A stretch of 64,000 nucleotides of DNA from UBA668 sp039796575 (lineage in GTDB: Bacteria > Actinomycetota > Acidimicrobiia > Acidimicrobiales > Ilumatobacteraceae), in contig JBDKJP010000125.1 of the NCBI GenBank assembly GCA_039796575.1, positions 1 through 64,000 of the forward strand, in the 5' to 3' direction. The position numbers and the translations under genes are program-made. Below the pieces are notes generated by a model, which had not been told where the DNA came from, did not search any database, and saw only the letters and a list, made by a program, of their open reading frames with translations. This document shows, one piece after another, positions 52,803 through 61,970 of the stretch. Positions within the stretch are counted from its first letter, which is position 1, and each line of letters opens with the position of its first letter.

Positions 52803-54068
52803 GTGACGCAGACGGCCCCCGACACCCGCCCGGATCGACCCGCGCGGGTGCCCGGTGAGGCCAGCGGCCGCGAGTTCATCGCCCTCGTCACGGCGCTGAT
52901 GGCGATGACCGCGCTGGGCATCGACCTGATGCTCCCGGCGTTCCCCGACATCCGCGCCGAGTTCGGCATGTCGGCCGACTCCACGCAGGTGACGTGGATC
53001 ATCACCGCCTACTTCCTCGGCATGGCCATCGGTCCGTGGCTGTTCGGCCCGGCATCCGATCGCTACGGGCGGCGACGCCTGGTGTTCCTCGGACTCGCCC
53101 TGTACGTCGTCGGCTCGTCGGCGGCTGCACTGTCGACCAGTTGGGAGCTGCTCATCGTCGCCCGCTTCGTGTGGGGCGTGGGAGCCAGCGGCCCGCGATC
53201 GCTGGCGGTCACCATCATCCGCGACCGCCACGAGGGCAGCACCATGGCCCGCCTGATGTCGATGATCATGGCCGTGTTCATGCTGGTGCCGATCATCGCC
53301 CCCGCACTCGGTGCCGGGCTCATCGCCTTCCTGCCCTGGCGGGTGGTGTTCTGGTTCCCGGCTGTGATGGCGCTGGTGCTGATGGTGTGGACCCGCCGTC
53401 TGCCCGAGACGCTCAGCGACCACAACCGCCGACCGTTCACGTTGCGGTCGGTGGCCGGCGCGAGCCGCGAGGTGGCGCGCCACCGCCAGACCGTGGCGCT
53501 CACCATCGCGATGACGTTCCTGTACTCGATGATGACCTCGTACCTCGCCGGCTCCGAGGTCATCCTCGGCGACGTGTACGGCTACGGCGACTGGTTCCCG
53601 CTGTTCTTCGGCGTCATCGCCGTCCTGCTCGCCGCGAACTCGCTGTCGAACGCCCGCCTGGTGCAACGGTTGGGTGTGGTGCGGTTGCTGCGCACGCAGT
53701 CGCTGCTCGGTGTGGCGGCGTGCGTGTTCCTGTTCGCCGTCTCGATGTTGAACGCCGGCGTGCCGAACTTCTGGCTGTTCTCGTTCGGCGTGTGCCTGGT
53801 GATGCCGATGGTGCAGGGCCTCAGCCCCAGCAGCAACACGGCCGCGATGACCCCGCTCCCCCACGTGGCGGGCACGGCGTCGGCCATCATCGCCACCGTC
53901 ACCACCGCCGGCGGCGCGGTGCTCGGCGGCATCGCCAGCAACGCGTTCGACGGCACGGTGCGGCCGTTCGCCGGCTACTTCCTGGCGTTCATGGGGTGCA
54001 CCGCGGCGTGCATCTGGTGGGGCACCGCCGTGGCGCGACGGACAGTCCCGCACACGCCGACTGCGTGA
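52803..54068 (+). CDS. MFS drug exporter, Bcr/CflA-like
   Basis: A 421-residue, 12-helix major facilitator. Motif A is GPASDRYGRRR after helix 2. IDLMLPAFPDI in helix 1 and WELLIVARFVWGVGASG in helix 4 are typical of the Bcr/CflA subfamily (proton-driven efflux of bicyclomycin, chloramphenicol and similar). ASAIIATVTTAGGAVLGG lies near the end. The GTG start at 52803 is the first plausible codon. It is divergent from the low-complexity gene at 52643, leaving a 159-bp shared control region. Substrate unknown. Confidence 0.88.
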   Translation: MTQTAPDTRPDRPARVPGEASGREFIALVTALMAMTALGIDLMLPAFPDIRAEFGMSADSTQVTWIITAYFLGMAIGPWLFGPASDRYGRRRLVFLGLALYVVGSSAAALSTSWELLIVARFVWGVGASGPRSLAVTIIRDRHEGSTMARLMSMIMAVFMLVPIIAPALGAGLIAFLPWRVVFWFPAVMALVLMVWTRRLPETLSDHNRRPFTLRSVAGASREVARHRQTVALTIAMTFLYSMMTSYLAGSEVILGDVYGYGDWFPLFFGVIAVLLAANSLSNARLVQRLGVVRLLRTQSLLGVAACVFLFAVSMLNAGVPNFWLFSFGVCLVMPMVQGLSPSSNTAAMTPLPHVAGTASAIIATVTTAGGAVLGGIASNAFDGTVRPFAGYFLAFMGCTAACIWWGTAVARRTVPHTPTA

Positions 54069-54103
54069 CCCATCCCGCTCGTCGTCGGCGACGAACCGAT
54101 GCC

Positions 54104-54568
54104 ATGGTCTCTTCTCGCCGGCGACGTCCGCTCATCCTGGCCGCGACGCTCGCGATCCTCGCAGTCATGGTGGTCGCATTCGGCTACTTCGAGGTGCACA
54201 CGCTGGTCGTCGACGACCGTGTCGACGAGTCCGTACCCGCCGCCGCAGGGTCGACGTGGCAAGGGTCGTTCGCCGGGCTCGACCACGAGACGTCGGGTGA
54301 CGCCACGGTGCTCGACACCCCCGATGGCCAGTTCGTGCGCTTCGACGACTTCCGCACCTCGAACGGCCCCGACCTCCACGTGTTCCTCGTCCCAGCGGGC
54401 GCCACCGATGTGTCAGACGCGATCGACCTCGGGCAGTTGAAGGGCAACGTCGGGGCGCAGAACTACGAGCTGCCGTCAACGGTCGACCTCACCCGGTACC
54501 CGCAGGTGCTCGTGTGGTGCGTCCGCTTCGGCAGCGCCTTCGGTTCGGCGGCCCTGACCCCCGCCTGA
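54104..54568 (+). CDS. Membrane-anchored DM13 domain protein
   Basis: A 154-residue protein with an N-terminal membrane anchor (residues 9-27, LILAATLAILAVMVVAFGY). A DM13 domain follows: STWQGSFAGLDHETSGDATVL, then FVRFDDFRTSNGPDLHVFLVP, DLGQLKGNVGAQNYELP and QVLVWCVRFGSAFGSAAL. DM13 domains carry a conserved Cys (in VWCVRF) and are proposed to work in extracytoplasmic electron transfer. The start follows the MFS gene by 35 bp. The stop directly abuts the convergent kinase gene with no spacer. Partner unknown. Confidence 0.85.
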   Translation: MVSSRRRRPLILAATLAILAVMVVAFGYFEVHTLVVDDRVDESVPAAAGSTWQGSFAGLDHETSGDATVLDTPDGQFVRFDDFRTSNGPDLHVFLVPAGATDVSDAIDLGQLKGNVGAQNYELPSTVDLTRYPQVLVWCVRFGSAFGSAALTPA

Positions 54569-55588
54569 TCACATCGGGAAGACGTTGCGGGCGGCGACGG
54601 CCGCACCGCGCGCACCGGCCATGTCGAGGTCGGGCACGAGTGCGATCTCGGCCACCTCGCGCTGCTCGTCGCGCAGGTGGATGTGCTCGGTGACCGCGGC
54701 GAGGAACCAGTCGCGGAACTCGGGCGCCGCCTCCACCGCACCGCCCCCAACGAAGTAGGCGTGCGGGTCGGTGAAGTTGGCGGCGATGGTGAACAACCGA
54801 CCGAGCGCCATCGCCTGCTGTGCGAACACCTTGCGCGCCATCTCGTCGCCGCGCTCCGCGAAGTCGCGCAGCGCCTTCGCCGCGTCGGCGATCGGCAGCG
54901 ACGCCAGCTCGTGGTCGGGGTAGCGGGTCAGCCAGTACGGCAGCAGGTTGAGGCGGATGCCGGTGAGCGACGCCACGCTCTCGGCGTCGCCGCGGAACCC
55001 GCAGTTGCACTGCGGCATCGGCTGGTCGGGCTCGAGCAACCCGTCCATCGGGATGTGCACGTGCCCGAGCTCACCCGCCATGCCGACGGCACCGCCCACC
55101 ACGTTGCCCGCCTCGATGACACCCCCGCCGAGCCCGGTGCCGACGATGGCCGACACCGACGACCGGTGCGCGGCGGTGAACCCGAAGTGCGCGTAGTGCG
55201 CGTACATCGCTGCCGCGTTGCCGTCGTTCGTGTAGACGACCGGCAGGCCGAGCCGCGCCTCGAGCGCGCCACGGATGTCGAACCCCCACCACTCGGGCAT
55301 GGAGAAGTTCGTGGCACCCTTCGACGAGATCACGCCGTCGGCCGATGCCGGCCCCGGCGTGTCGAGGCCCACGGCCAACACCTGTGCACGGTCGACGCCG
55401 GTGACCTCGAGACCGTGATCGAACACGGCGGCCAACGCCTCCACCGCAGGGCCGGGGCCCTCGGTGACGGCGCTCGGCAGCTCGATCATGTGGTCGATGA
55501 GGAACCGGCCCTCGGTGTCGAGCACCGTGACGTTGTTCTTCGTCCCCCCGTTGTCGATGCCCACGATCACGGACGGTGCAGCAGCCAT
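54569..55588 (-). CDS. ROK-family sugar kinase or regulator-like protein
   Basis: A 339-residue ASKHA-fold protein. The phosphate-binding loop is VGIDNGGTKNNVTVLD, the active-site segment VVYTNDGNAAAMYAHY (Asp as base), the glycine loop VGTGLGGGVI and the ROK signature GELGHVHIP with C-x-C-G (QCNCGFRGDAES). ROK kinases phosphorylate glucose, GlcNAc, ManNAc and similar sugars. No DNA-binding domain is present, so a kinase is favoured over an NagC-like repressor. ATG 55588 gives the expected family start. Confidence 0.88.
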   Translation of the reverse strand: MAAAPSVIVGIDNGGTKNNVTVLDTEGRFLIDHMIELPSAVTEGPGPAVEALAAVFDHGLEVTGVDRAQVLAVGLDTPGPASADGVISSKGATNFSMPEWWGFDIRGALEARLGLPVVYTNDGNAAAMYAHYAHFGFTAAHRSSVSAIVGTGLGGGVIEAGNVVGGAVGMAGELGHVHIPMDGLLEPDQPMPQCNCGFRGDAESVASLTGIRLNLLPYWLTRYPDHELASLPIADAAKALRDFAERGDEMARKVFAQQAMALGRLFTIAANFTDPHAYFVGGGAVEAAPEFRDWFLAAVTEHIHLRDEQREVAEIALVPDLDMAGARGAAVAARNVFPM

Positions 55589-55614
55589 GACGGCGATGCT
55601 AGGCGTCGTCCGGA

Positions 55615-56691
55615 TCAGTCGGCGACGAAGCGGAACGTGCCGGCCAGGTACTCGACGAACGACGGCGACACACCCTCCGCGGCCAACACGGCGCGCGGCA
55701 CCGGTGCACGGCGCGGCTCGAACGCCGCATCCGCCCGCAGCTGCGCCGGGTAGTCGTGATGGAGGATCGCGACCCGGCCGAGGACCGGCACGTCGACACC
55801 GGCGTCGAGCACCATCTGCACATCGGCGGGCGTGTGGATCTTCCCCGCCACACCGAGGCGCACGTCGCCACGCGGCAGCGCGGCGAACACGTCGAGCAGC
55901 GGCCGGTCGTCGAAGCCGGGCTGGTCGGTCACCCGGCGCACGTCCCACAGGCTCATGTCGATGAGGTCGACGTCACCGGTGGCCACGAGCCGTTCGTACA
56001 CCTCGACGATCTCGCCGGTCTGCATGCCGAACCGTTCGGGCGACAGGCGCACCGCGATCGCGAGGTCGGGCCCGCACTCGCGGCGGATGCCGTCGATGAT
56101 CTCGAACAGCAGACGGCTGCGGTTCTCGAGCGAGCCGCCGTACTCGTCGGTGCGGTGGTTGATCTCCGACGACAGGAACTGGCAGATCAGGTAGCCGTGT
56201 GCACCGTGCAGCTCCACGCCGTGGAACCCGGCCTGCTGCGCACGGCGCGCGCCGGCCACGAAGTCGGCGATCACCTGCTGCACCTCGTCGGCGGTGAGGG
56301 CGCGGGCGCCCGTCTCGGCGTCGTCCGACGGGCACACCGGCTGCACGCCGATGACGTCGCGCGGTGAACGGTTGCCGGCGTGGTGCAACTGCACGTAGCT
56401 CACCGTGCCGGTGGCGTTCAGGTCGGCCGCCAGGCGGGTGAGGCCGGGCAGGTGCTCGTCACCGAAGACGCCGAGCTGGCCCGGGAACCCCTGCCCCACG
56501 GCCTGCACGTGCGCCGCGCACGTCATCGTCAGCCCGAAGCCGCCCTGCGCCCGCATCGTGAGCCAACGGTGCTCGTCGTCGGACAGCGTGCCATCGGTGT
56601 GGCTCTGCTGGTTGGTGAGCGGAGCGAGCATCAACCGGTTCGGCATCGCCGGACCGTGGAGGAAGGTGACGGGGTCGAACGCAGACGACAT
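55615..56691 (-). CDS. NADH:flavin oxidoreductase / old yellow enzyme family
   Basis: A TIM-barrel flavoenzyme of about 358 residues. LTNQQSHTDGTLSDDE near the N-terminus, VQLHHAGN (substrate/FMN His region), GFHGVELHGAHGYL, and FLSSEINHRTDEYGGSLENR are diagnostic of the NemA/2,4-dienoyl-CoA reductase-like branch. No C-terminal Fe-S/FAD extension, so it is a simple OYE. ATG 56691 is taken as the start; GTG 56700 would add three residues. Neighbouring kinase and small genes give no pathway clue. Confidence 0.9.
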   Translation of the reverse strand: MSSAFDPVTFLHGPAMPNRLMLAPLTNQQSHTDGTLSDDEHRWLTMRAQGGFGLTMTCAAHVQAVGQGFPGQLGVFGDEHLPGLTRLAADLNATGTVSYVQLHHAGNRSPRDVIGVQPVCPSDDAETGARALTADEVQQVIADFVAGARRAQQAGFHGVELHGAHGYLICQFLSSEINHRTDEYGGSLENRSRLLFEIIDGIRRECGPDLAIAVRLSPERFGMQTGEIVEVYERLVATGDVDLIDMSLWDVRRVTDQPGFDDRPLLDVFAALPRGDVRLGVAGKIHTPADVQMVLDAGVDVPVLGRVAILHHDYPAQLRADAAFEPRRAPVPRAVLAAEGVSPSFVEYLAGTFRFVAD

Positions 56692-56730
56692 GTCCGCCAC
56701 TGTGGCACGGCGAGCGTGCCGGGCCCGGTG

Positions 56731-56898
56731 TCAGGGCTCGAGGTGGTGGCGCAGCACCCGCACCGAGGCGAAGTGCTCGTAGTAGTCGAGCAGCCGGCTC
56801 GGGTCGGCGACCGGCACGTCGATGCACCAGTCACGATCGGTGAACGGGGTCAGCTCGTCGGGGCGGGCCGGGTTCGGGGTGTCGATCGTTGCGTTCAT
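56731..56898 (-). CDS. Small hypothetical protein (55 aa)
   Basis: A 55-residue frame, MNATIDTPNPARPDELTP continuing to DWCIDVPVADPSRLLDYY and ending RHHLEP. Codon third positions are almost all G or C, as in true genes here. The sequence has no low-complexity bias. It resembles no family I can name; the ribosome site is weak. It lies between the flavoenzyme gene and the 5'-nucleotidase gene on the same strand and may share a transcript with the former (39 bp gap). Confidence 0.55.
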   Translation of the reverse strand: MNATIDTPNPARPDELTPFTDRDWCIDVPVADPSRLLDYYEHFASVRVLRHHLEP

Positions 56899-56975
56899 GG
56901 ATGTCACTCTGCGCTCGTCGGCGACGCCCGTCTGTCGGCCAGCCGATTCACCGGCACAACTCGTTCCCGGACGCG

Positions 56976-57008
56976 ACGGAGGGGCGGCCGTGGCGGCCGC
57001 CCCTCCGT
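56976..57008. terminator. 15-bp-stem hairpin after the nucleotidase gene
   Basis: Arms 56976-56990 and 56994-57008 (ACGGAGGGGCGGCCG and its complement) pair perfectly around TGG. It lies 23 bp after the minus-strand nucleotidase stop at 57032. No T-run follows, but GC-rich stems without T-tracts are usual terminators in high-GC actinobacteria. Confidence 0.75.
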
Positions 57009-57031
57009 TCGGGCTCAGGACGTGGCGTCGA

Positions 57032-59236
57032 TCAGACGACGCGCACGTTGAACGAGGTGCTGCTGCTCAGCACGGTGGTGGAACCGCCGTAGCTGACCGT
57101 GATGCGGTGGATGCCCTTGGTGGTGCCGGCCGGCACGAGCACCTTGAGCTCCATCTCACCCTTGCGCGGCGCCCAGATGCCGGTGCGCAGCGGCACACCG
57201 TCGAGCGACACGGTGATGTCGCCGGTGATGGCGATGGGGCCACGCACCTTCACGTCGATCTCCAGTGCACGGCCGGCCTTCACCTTGGCGTCGGCCTCGG
57301 TGCGAACCGAGCTCGGCGCCTTCAGGAACACCTGCTGCGTGACGGTGGAACCGGTGGACGGCACGGTGACCGTGAAGGGCTGCCAGCCGTAGATGGTGCC
57401 CGGCACGAGCGTGCTGAACGTGGCGCGACCGGCCTCGTCGTTCACGCCGGTGAGGGCGGGATCGACGGTGGCGGCCGGGAACGCAGCGCCGCCGATGGTG
57501 GCGTTGGCTGTACCCGACTTCGGCTCGTTGGCGTTCGTCCAGTCGAGCGACGACACGTTCACCACGAGCGGCTCACCGACGGCGTTCGGCGTGACGGCGC
57601 GGATGCCGTACGAGCGCTGCGCGTAGTCGGGCGAGACGGTCTTGAACGCTGCCAGGTAGTCGACCTGCGACTGCAGGTCGATCTTGCCGGTGTCGGCGCG
57701 GTTGGTGCCCTTGGCGAGCTCGAAGAAGTTGTCGCCGCCCGAGGCGAGGAACGAGTTCACGACCACGCGGTAGGTGGCGGCGGGGTCGATGGCGACACCG
57801 CTCAGCCAGATGCCGGTGATGCGATCACCCGCGGCGCGGGTGGCGTCGAACGTGAACTTCAGCTCCTTGTTCACACCGAGATGCAGGATCGGGCGCGTTG
57901 CGCCGGCAGGCTGCCACTGCTGCTCGAGCACCGTCCTCACCTGTGCACCGGTAAGGTCCATGGTGATGAGCGTGTTCGCGAACGGCTGCACACCCGCTGC
58001 CTCGGCGTAGGTGACCACACCGTCGGGAGCGAACAGGATGTCGGCGCGGAGACCGCCCGGGTTCATGAACGCGATGTCGGCGCCACCGATCTGGTTGGCC
58101 GACCACAGCTGCACGTCGGCCACGAAGTTGCCGAGCGTCGACTCGGCCGCACGGTTGGTGGCACCGGCGCCGCGCAGGATGTCGGCGGTGGTGGTGCCGA
58201 GCGGCACCGAGCCGAGCGTCGTGGCGTTCGCGACCGCAGCGGCCACGATGGGCACGACCACCGGGTCGTCGGCGTACTTCACCGCACCGGCGTTGGTGGC
58301 GTCGATGACGACGTTGTTCATCGAGATGATCTGCTTCGTGGTCGCGTCGACCTCGATGGTCATGTTGCTGAACTTCTCGCCGTACTGACCGCTGGAGATG
58401 ACCGGACGGTTGTTGATGACGTGGTTGTACGCGAGGTGCGTGTGACCCGAGACGATGGCGTCGATGTTGCTGTTCGCGCCGAGCACGATCTTGCCGAACC
58501 GCGAGTTCGGGTCGATGGCCGACGAGACGTCGGTGGTGGCTGCACCTTCGTGGACGAGCATCACGATGATGTCGGCCTCACCGTTGGCGGGGTTGCCGTC
58601 GCTGAGCTGGTTGGCGACGCGGTTCGCCGCCACCACGGGCTCCTCGACGACGAGGTTGGCGATGCCCGCCGGGCTGACCAACGACGAGAGCTCGTCGGTG
58701 ACCGCACCCACGAAGCCGATGGTGACGCCCTCGAAGGTCTGCGTCCAGTACTCGGGCAGGTTGGCCGAGCCGTCGGTGGTCTTCACGTTGGCACCGAGGT
58801 ACTCCCAGTTGGCCAGTGGCAGCACTCGCTCCATCAGGTCCTTGTAGCCCTGGTCGAACTCGTGGTTGCCGACCGCGCTGACCTCGAGGCCCGCCGCGTT
58901 GAGCGAGTCGATGGTGGGCACGTCGTTCGCGATGAACGAGGTGAAGGTGGACGCGCCGATGAGGTCGCCCGCCGCAGCGAAGACCGTGTTCGGGTTGGTG
59001 GCGCGGATCTGCTTCACCGCGGTGGAGAGCGCTGCGGCACCGGCCGCGACACCATCGCGTGCGATGCGGCCGTGGAAGTCGTTGACGGTGACCAGGTTGA
59101 TGGTCACCGTCGTGCCGACGGCGCTGGCGGTGGGAGCGGGCGACGGCGCAACGGCGACGGCGCCGGCGGCCACGGCGAGCGCGGCCGCGCCGAAGCGGAG
59201 CCGACGTCGCCGAGGCGCGACGGTTGAGTGATGCAT
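57032..59236 (-). CDS. Secreted 5'-nucleotidase/UshA-type phosphoesterase
   Basis: A 734-residue exported enzyme. Signal peptide 1-39 (AAALAVAAGAVAVAP, cut near ASA). The metallophosphatase domain has VNDFHGRIA, AAGDLIGAS, VGNHEFDQGY, VMLVHEGA and SGHTHLAYN. A 5'-nucleotidase C-terminal domain follows (NFVADVQLWSANQIGGADIAFMNPGGLR, key block NPGGLR; later ASGGDNFFELAKG). The last ~150 residues are an extra Ig-like beta domain (ISYG-type strands, SVSLDGVPLR). It releases nucleosides or phosphate outside the cell. The ATG start and signal are clear. No anchor is visible. Confidence 0.92.
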   Translation of the reverse strand: MHHSTVAPRRRRLRFGAAALAVAAGAVAVAPSPAPTASAVGTTVTINLVTVNDFHGRIARDGVAAGAAALSTAVKQIRATNPNTVFAAAGDLIGASTFTSFIANDVPTIDSLNAAGLEVSAVGNHEFDQGYKDLMERVLPLANWEYLGANVKTTDGSANLPEYWTQTFEGVTIGFVGAVTDELSSLVSPAGIANLVVEEPVVAANRVANQLSDGNPANGEADIIVMLVHEGAATTDVSSAIDPNSRFGKIVLGANSNIDAIVSGHTHLAYNHVINNRPVISSGQYGEKFSNMTIEVDATTKQIISMNNVVIDATNAGAVKYADDPVVVPIVAAAVANATTLGSVPLGTTTADILRGAGATNRAAESTLGNFVADVQLWSANQIGGADIAFMNPGGLRADILFAPDGVVTYAEAAGVQPFANTLITMDLTGAQVRTVLEQQWQPAGATRPILHLGVNKELKFTFDATRAAGDRITGIWLSGVAIDPAATYRVVVNSFLASGGDNFFELAKGTNRADTGKIDLQSQVDYLAAFKTVSPDYAQRSYGIRAVTPNAVGEPLVVNVSSLDWTNANEPKSGTANATIGGAAFPAATVDPALTGVNDEAGRATFSTLVPGTIYGWQPFTVTVPSTGSTVTQQVFLKAPSSVRTEADAKVKAGRALEIDVKVRGPIAITGDITVSLDGVPLRTGIWAPRKGEMELKVLVPAGTTKGIHRITVSYGGSTTVLSSSTSFNVRVV

Positions 59237-59409
59237 GGCGGGGATCTCCTTGTGGTTCGTCGACGCCAGGGGCAGGCGACTCGACGTCCCACCCTCCCTG
59301 CACCCAGCGCTACGACGACCTTAGCCATCCGCGAGAGGGCTCAAAAACGCGGCACCGAGCCGGCCGCGATCACCGCGAAGGGCGACCGGATTCGAGGAGA
59401 AAGACCAGG

Positions 59410-59802
59410 TCAGCCCATCTGCGTGGTGCGCACGGGAAGCACCTTCACCACGACGCGCTGGTCGCCGGGCTGGTGCCACGGGTACACGTCCTGGTCGATG
59501 TACTTCTTGGCCATCGAGTTGATGAACGCGTTGTCCGGATCGTCGACGATGTCGACCACGGTGCCGCGGATCTCGAGGTAGCGGTAGGCGTTCGCCTCGT
59601 CGACGATCGACAGCGCCACGGCCGGGTTGGCCTTCACGTTGCGGTACTTCTGGCGGGCCGTCGTCTGGCTGAACAGCACGTGCGTGCCGTCCCAGCCGAA
59701 CCACACCGGGTTGTTCTGCGGAAGGCCGTCGGGGCCGATGGTGGCCACGTGGGCCAGGGCGGTGGAATCGAGGAGGTCGGCGTGCGATGCAGGGATGGTC
59801 AT
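59410..59802 (-). CDS. PPOX-class flavin/F420-dependent enzyme
   Basis: A 130-residue split-barrel protein: MTIPASHADLLDSTALAHVAT, GLPQNNPVWFGWDG, RQKYRNVKANPAVALSIVD and RYLEIRGTVVDI are typical of TIGR03618-type PPOX proteins, which in actinobacteria often use F420. It may reduce small organic substrates. The start at ATG 59802 fits the family (MTIPxSHxDLL); GGAGG is close upstream. ATG 59835 adds 11 residues outside the domain. 173 bp separate it from the nucleotidase start at 59236. Confidence 0.85.
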   Translation of the reverse strand: MTIPASHADLLDSTALAHVATIGPDGLPQNNPVWFGWDGTHVLFSQTTARQKYRNVKANPAVALSIVDEANAYRYLEIRGTVVDIVDDPDNAFINSMAKKYIDQDVYPWHQPGDQRVVVKVLPVRTTQMG

Positions 59803-59846
59803 GCCCTCCAGAATACTTGCGAGGTGGAGTTTCATTCCCGGGGTGG

Positions 59847-59880
59847 CCGGATTCCTCAGGCCGCCGGATTCCTCAGGCCG
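59847..59880. repeat. Tandem duplication of a 17-bp unit
   Basis: CCGGATTCCTCAGGCCG occurs twice head to tail (59847-59863 and 59864-59880). The second copy covers the last codons and stop of the MFS gene ending at 59873; the first lies just beyond it. It looks like a recent local duplication at a gene end. Confidence 0.95.
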
Positions 59881-61402
59881 CCGCACTCTCCATCGCATCG
59901 CTGAGGCCTGCCCGCTGACGGAGCGGCTTCTCGGGCAATACGAGCGCCAGCACCACGCCCACCACCATCACGGCGGCACAGATCCAGTAGATGCGGCTCA
60001 CACCGAGCGCCACGCCGTCCACGACCGCCTGGCGTGCCTCGTCGGGCAGCGCAGCGATCTCCGCCGGCGAACGGATGAGACCCGCGGCCTCGTCGGGTGC
60101 CACACCCAGCCGGGCCGGCAGCTCGGTGCGGATGGTGGCGTTGAGCACCGTGCCGAAGATCGCGAGACCGAACGAACCACCGAGCGAGCGGAAGAACATC
60201 ACGGTCGCGGTGGCCACGCCGAGGTCGCGGAACTCCACCGCGTTCTGGCTGGCGATCGACGTCGTGGTGAACACCGACGACGCGCCGAAGCCCATCAGCA
60301 CCATCGGCAGCACGAGGGACGCGTAGGTGGTGGACCCGTCGATCTGCGCGACCGCCAACAGGCCCACGACGGCGAGCGACGTGCCGATCACCGGGTACCG
60401 CTTGTACTTGCCGGTGCGTGCGATGAGCCGGCCGATGCCGAACGTGCCGATGGTGACACCCACCATCTGCGGCAGCACGCGCAACCCCGACTCGGTGGGC
60501 GACACGAACAACGCGTCCTGGAAGTAGAGCGGCAGGAACGGACCGGCGCCGAACACGTACACGCCGGCGCACATGCCGAGCAGCACGCTGGTGCGCACCA
60601 CCGGGTTCGAGAACAGGTGCAGCGGGATCATCGGCTCCGAGGCGCGGCGCTCCACGGACAGGAACGCCACCACGGTCACCACCGCCACACCGAACAGCGA
60701 CAGCACCAGTGGCTCGGTCCACCCGTCGGAGCCCTCCTCGAGCCCGATCATCAGCGCGGCGATCGACAGCGACAGCAGCGCCGCACCCCAGTAGTCGAGA
60801 TTCGCGTCGCGCCGCGGGAACGGCAGCCGCAACGCCACGTGGCACACGCCGGCGGCGAGGAGCGCGAACGGCACGTTGACGTAGAAGATCCACGGCCACG
60901 AGAAGTGCTCGACGATGAAGCCACCGGCGAGCGGCCCGAGCAACGCCGAACCGACGAACGCGAGCGTGAAGAACCCGATGTACCGGCCACGGTCGCGCGG
61001 CGGGAGGATGTCGCCGAGGATGGCGAACGCGAGCGCCTGGATGGCGCCGCCACCGAGGCCCTGCACGGCACGCGCCGCGATGAGCTGCCCCATCGACTGC
61101 GACATCCCGCAGAGGATGGAGCCCACCACGAAGATGCCCATCGTGGTCTGGAAGATCAGCCGCCGCCCGTAGAGGTCCGACATCTTGCCGAGCAGTGGCG
61201 TGGCGATCGTGGACGTCACGATGTACGCGGTTCCCACCCAGGCGAAGCTCTCGAACGCGTTGAACTCGCCGGTGATCGTGGGCAGTGCGGTGGCGATGAT
61301 CGACGTCTCGATCGACGACATGAACACGGCCAGCATCAAGGCGCCGAGCACCATCATCAACCGGCGGTGGGTGAACCCGGGCACGGCGTCGACGACGGTC
61401 AC
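59873..61402 (-). CDS. MFS exporter of the DHA2 (EmrB/QacA) family
   Basis: A 509-residue transporter with about 14 membrane helices. Motif D1/A regions are SSIETSIIATALPTI, GKMSDLYGRR, and motif C is AFVGSALLGPLAGG. WPWIFYVNVPFALLA is typical of DHA2 proteins. Drives efflux of drugs or lipophilic compounds by proton exchange. The GTG at 61402 (VTVVDAVPGFTHRR) is chosen as start; longer in-frame versions add charged sequence without family resemblance. ATG 61357 is a shorter option. Divergent from the GtrA-like gene. Confidence 0.88.
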   Translation of the reverse strand: MTVVDAVPGFTHRRLMMVLGALMLAVFMSSIETSIIATALPTITGEFNAFESFAWVGTAYIVTSTIATPLLGKMSDLYGRRLIFQTTMGIFVVGSILCGMSQSMGQLIAARAVQGLGGGAIQALAFAILGDILPPRDRGRYIGFFTLAFVGSALLGPLAGGFIVEHFSWPWIFYVNVPFALLAAGVCHVALRLPFPRRDANLDYWGAALLSLSIAALMIGLEEGSDGWTEPLVLSLFGVAVVTVVAFLSVERRASEPMIPLHLFSNPVVRTSVLLGMCAGVYVFGAGPFLPLYFQDALFVSPTESGLRVLPQMVGVTIGTFGIGRLIARTGKYKRYPVIGTSLAVVGLLAVAQIDGSTTYASLVLPMVLMGFGASSVFTTTSIASQNAVEFRDLGVATATVMFFRSLGGSFGLAIFGTVLNATIRTELPARLGVAPDEAAGLIRSPAEIAALPDEARQAVVDGVALGVSRIYWICAAVMVVGVVLALVLPEKPLRQRAGLSDAMESAAA

Positions 61403-61514
61403 GGAGTCACCGTACGTATCCCGCCGCGTCACGCCGAAGGCGGAGGGTGCGGACCAAGTTCTCTGCCGCACTCGGCCCGTCCGGTCGTACCGTGGAGGCA
61501 TGGAAGGCGGCGGC

Positions 61515-61958
61515 ATGTCCACATCGACCCGGCTGTGGCGCTTCGGCGCGGTGTCGGTGATGAACGTCGTCATCACCCAGGCGCTGCTGCAGGGATGCCT
61601 GCGCTTCACGTCGCTGTCCCCCGTGTGGGCCAACATCGTCGCCGTCGGTGTGTCGTCGGCGCCCGCCTACGTGGTGAACCGTCGATGGGTGTGGGGCCGC
61701 CAGGGCGACCACAGCGTCACCCGCGAGATCATCCCGTTCTGGACGTACTCCTTCGTCGGCCTCGCGGTGAGCACCGCGGCCGTGGCCGCCATCGACCACC
61801 GGTTCACGTCGGACCTCGCGGTGTCCATCGCCAACATCGGCGCGTTCGCCGGGCTGTGGGTGGCGAAGTACTTCGTCCTCGACCAGTGGCTGTTCGGCGC
61901 ACACGCGCGCCAGGCCGACGACGACACCAGCGACACGGCGACCGTGTCGGGCCGCTGA
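61515..61958 (+). CDS. GtrA-like membrane protein
   Basis: A 147-residue protein with four hydrophobic segments (about 8-28, 35-52, 71-95, 103-120). The motif SAPAYVVNRRWVWG is the GtrA signature (PxYxxNRxWVW). GtrA-type proteins help flip polyprenyl-linked sugars or act with glycosyltransferases in wall and O-antigen decoration. The start is ATG 61515, preceded by GGAAGG; ATG 61500 is possible. No glycosyltransferase gene is adjacent. Confidence 0.88.
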   Translation: MSTSTRLWRFGAVSVMNVVITQALLQGCLRFTSLSPVWANIVAVGVSSAPAYVVNRRWVWGRQGDHSVTREIIPFWTYSFVGLAVSTAAVAAIDHRFTSDLAVSIANIGAFAGLWVAKYFVLDQWLFGAHARQADDDTSDTATVSGR

Positions 61959-61970
61959 CCCGCGGCGGGC

